A stretch of DNA of 13,857 nucleotides from RBG-13-43-22 sp040755035 (GTDB taxonomy: Bacteria; Desulfobacterota; RBG-13-43-22): assembly GCA_040755035.1 (NCBI GenBank), contig JBFMBU010000101.1, forward strand, positions 1-13,857. The letters run 5' to 3'. The translations under genes were made by a program, and so were the position numbers. The notes beneath the pieces were generated by a model. The model saw only the letters and a program-made list of their open reading frames with translations. It had not been told where the DNA came from and made no database searches. Positions within the stretch are counted from its first letter, which is position 1. Each line of letters starts with the position of its first letter. Positions 12,478 to 13,857 of the stretch are shown one piece after another.

Positions 12478-13704
12478 TTACTCTTCTCTGACCATCTCGA
12501 TAAAGGTCTCGATTTGCTTTTCCACCTGCACCGGGGCGTAGCTCCGGGAATCGGTATGGTCGGCCTCGATGATCAAACCCGGTTTTCCCGTACTTTCCGA
12601 GACCTTCCTTCTTATGTCATATTGTCCGAGGGAATAGGTTTTGCAGCTCCGGTTGGAATGCATAATGAACCCATCGGCTTCATATTGTTTTATCAGCTCC
12701 GTCATCTTGGCCGCTTTCTGGTCCATCCCCAAATTTAGATGGACGGTGGCGTAGGATCGGGAAAGGCTTTCGAGGGGTCGGTCCAGGTCAACCGGTTTCA
12801 AGGTCCAGGCCGAGGTGTAGGTGTCGGCCACCAGGACCGCGCCCTGCCGTGCCAGGACCCGGGACAGATTGCGGATGTCATACCAGATAGGAATATTGTC
12901 CCAAATCAGGCGGACTTCCTCCCGGGCAAAGGCCCCTTGTTTATTTTTCACCCTTTCGGTCAGTTCTTTTTTCAACTTACGGTAATAACGCACAGCCCAA
13001 CCGGTTCCACGCAGGGTGACGATAGGGGCCATGTGGATGAAAGCATCGAAGGCGGCAAAGGGTGCCGGACGGTTGCAGGAGAGTTCCAGGATTTCTTTCC
13101 ATAAGGCAACGGCTTCAACCGACTTGGCGCAGACCCGTAGAAAGCGCTTCATCGAAAAAGAACGCCGGCAGATTGTTTCCAGAAAAGCCACGTACTCCTC
13201 CATCTGTCGCCGGACATAATCCAAGGTCCGGTCACTTAATTCCCCGTGAACAAAGGGGGTGTCCAGAAAAAAAAGGGGGACCTGGAAATTCCGGGCCTGG
13301 ATTTCATACCACTTAATGACGGTGTTACAGATATTGTTCGTGCAGACCAGGAAATCCGGTTTGGGCAATTCTCCCAGAGGCCCTTGACCGCTCAAGGTGC
13401 TGCCGATATCGGAGCGGGCATAGGAACAGAGATCTGGGGAATACCCCAAGGCTTCCGCCTGCTCGCATAGGGGAACGGAACTGCGGCCGGCCCCGCACAT
13501 GGCCCCGTAATTTTCCGGATAAAAAGGCAGGACCCCCATGGCGTAAAGGGGTTCTACCGGTCCGCCGCTGGTAATCCAGGCCGTTTTCTTCCCCAGCCAG
13601 CCAGGGTGTTTGACCATCAGGTAATACCCCTGCATCAACCGGCGATAGGCCTTGACGGACTCGATTTCCCTATAGGATTTTTCTGCCGTTTCTTTTTCAG
13701 CCAT
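12478..13704 (-). CDS. 2-hydroxyacyl-CoA dehydratase / benzoyl-CoA reductase family subunit (HgdB/BcrB-type)
   Basis: The 408-residue protein belongs to the iron-sulfur family of 2-hydroxyglutaryl- and phenyllactyl-CoA dehydratases and ATP-dependent benzoyl-CoA reductases. Seen in order: TSGGPVEPLYAMGVLPFYPENYGAMCG (45-71), SPDLCSYARSDIG (89-101), FLVCTNNICNT (118-128), DTPF (148-151), IWDNIPIWYDIR (267-278), DGFIMHSNRSCKTYSLG (344-360) and the C-terminal ADHTDSR (381-387). Cys93, Cys126 and Cys354 are placed like the three cluster ligands of the family. Working enzymes need a second subunit and an ATP-driven activator, and neither is in the window. Partners would lie beyond 13857 or elsewhere. 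No clear Shine-Dalgarno precedes the ATG. Chemistry is anaerobic and oxygen-sensitive. Family is secure; dehydratase versus aryl-CoA reductase cannot be settled here. Confidence 0.9.
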   Translation of the reverse strand: MAEKETAEKSYREIESVKAYRRLMQGYYLMVKHPGWLGKKTAWITSGGPVEPLYAMGVLPFYPENYGAMCGAGRSSVPLCEQAEALGYSPDLCSYARSDIGSTLSGQGPLGELPKPDFLVCTNNICNTVIKWYEIQARNFQVPLFFLDTPFVHGELSDRTLDYVRRQMEEYVAFLETICRRSFSMKRFLRVCAKSVEAVALWKEILELSCNRPAPFAAFDAFIHMAPIVTLRGTGWAVRYYRKLKKELTERVKNKQGAFAREEVRLIWDNIPIWYDIRNLSRVLARQGAVLVADTYTSAWTLKPVDLDRPLESLSRSYATVHLNLGMDQKAAKMTELIKQYEADGFIMHSNRSCKTYSLGQYDIRRKVSESTGKPGLIIEADHTDSRSYAPVQVEKQIETFIEMVREE

Positions 13705-13797
13705 TTTATATTTTTATGCCTTCAATCTTGATTTTTGTTATCAGTTTAGCCTGTTTAAAAATTGAAAATCATTTTTTGCCACAGACAAAGGCGGGAC

Positions 13798-13843
13798 GAG
13801 GTGGCGGCGACTTGCCGCCCCCTCACTGCCGGGCCCTTCGGGC
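13798..13843. repeat. GC-rich tandem hairpins at the right edge
   Basis: GAGG-T-GGCGGC (13798-13808) pairs with GCCGCC-C-CCTC (13814-13824) around GACTT. Directly after it, GCCC-TTC-GGGC (13833-13843) forms a second hairpin. Both are far GC-richer than the AT-rich DNA just to the left. They precede the dehydratase-type gene (on the minus strand) by about 95 bases. No T tract follows on either strand. It may be a dispersed repeat; the window ends before its limit can be seen. Confidence 0.6.
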
Positions 13844-13857
13844 ACCTAAATCCACCT

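Overview
The window looks like chromosome of an anaerobic, Gram-negative bacterium. The best guess is a deltaproteobacterial (Desulfobacterota-type) lineage, and this is inferred from gene content only. The signs are a class 1B (NAD-linked) dihydroorotate dehydrogenase pair, a 2-hydroxyacyl-CoA dehydratase/benzoyl-CoA reductase-type subunit, a CaiB-type CoA-transferase, a LUD-domain protein, exported proteins with signal peptides and a DsbC-like periplasmic protein. No rRNA, tRNA, transposase or CRISPR array is visible.

Layout. Positions 1-366 hold no gene, but contain a long hairpin (225-289) resembling a degenerate integron attC site. Next come three minus-strand units: an exported LEA-like protein built from ten uninterrupted 11-residue repeats (367-840), a CaiB/BaiF CoA-transferase (944-2179), and a short cluster (2428-3987) read in the order DUF4160, DUF2442, GIY-YIG-like protein, LUD protein. 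The front of that cluster is AT-rich and looks like an acquired accessory module. A plus-strand hotdog thioesterase-like gene (4238-5023) diverges from it. A minus-strand pyrimidine unit follows, pyrK-pyrD, with pgeF (yfiH) downstream.

A 331-base spacer (7714-8044) separates pyrK from the plus-strand polyamine operon (8045-10990): pyruvoyl-dependent arginine decarboxylase, agmatinase-family ureohydrolase, deoxyhypusine synthase-like enzyme and a small exported protein. Together these predict arginine to agmatine to putrescine, then an NAD-dependent aminoalkyl transfer, probably giving homospermidine or a related polyamine because bacteria have no eIF5A substrate. The spacer has inverted repeats and a possible nine-codon leader peptide ending Arg-Arg.

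The right end has a strongly expressed-looking Pro/Ala-rich lipoprotein (11143-11355), a bidirectional terminator, a minus-strand DsbC-like protein, a minus-strand 2-hydroxyacyl-CoA dehydratase-type subunit, and a GC-rich double hairpin at the edge.

The observations most worth following are the DHS-like polyamine operon with its unusual 5' region, the attC-like hairpin, and the AT-rich DUF4160/DUF2442/GIY-YIG module. None can be called a new system from sequence alone.
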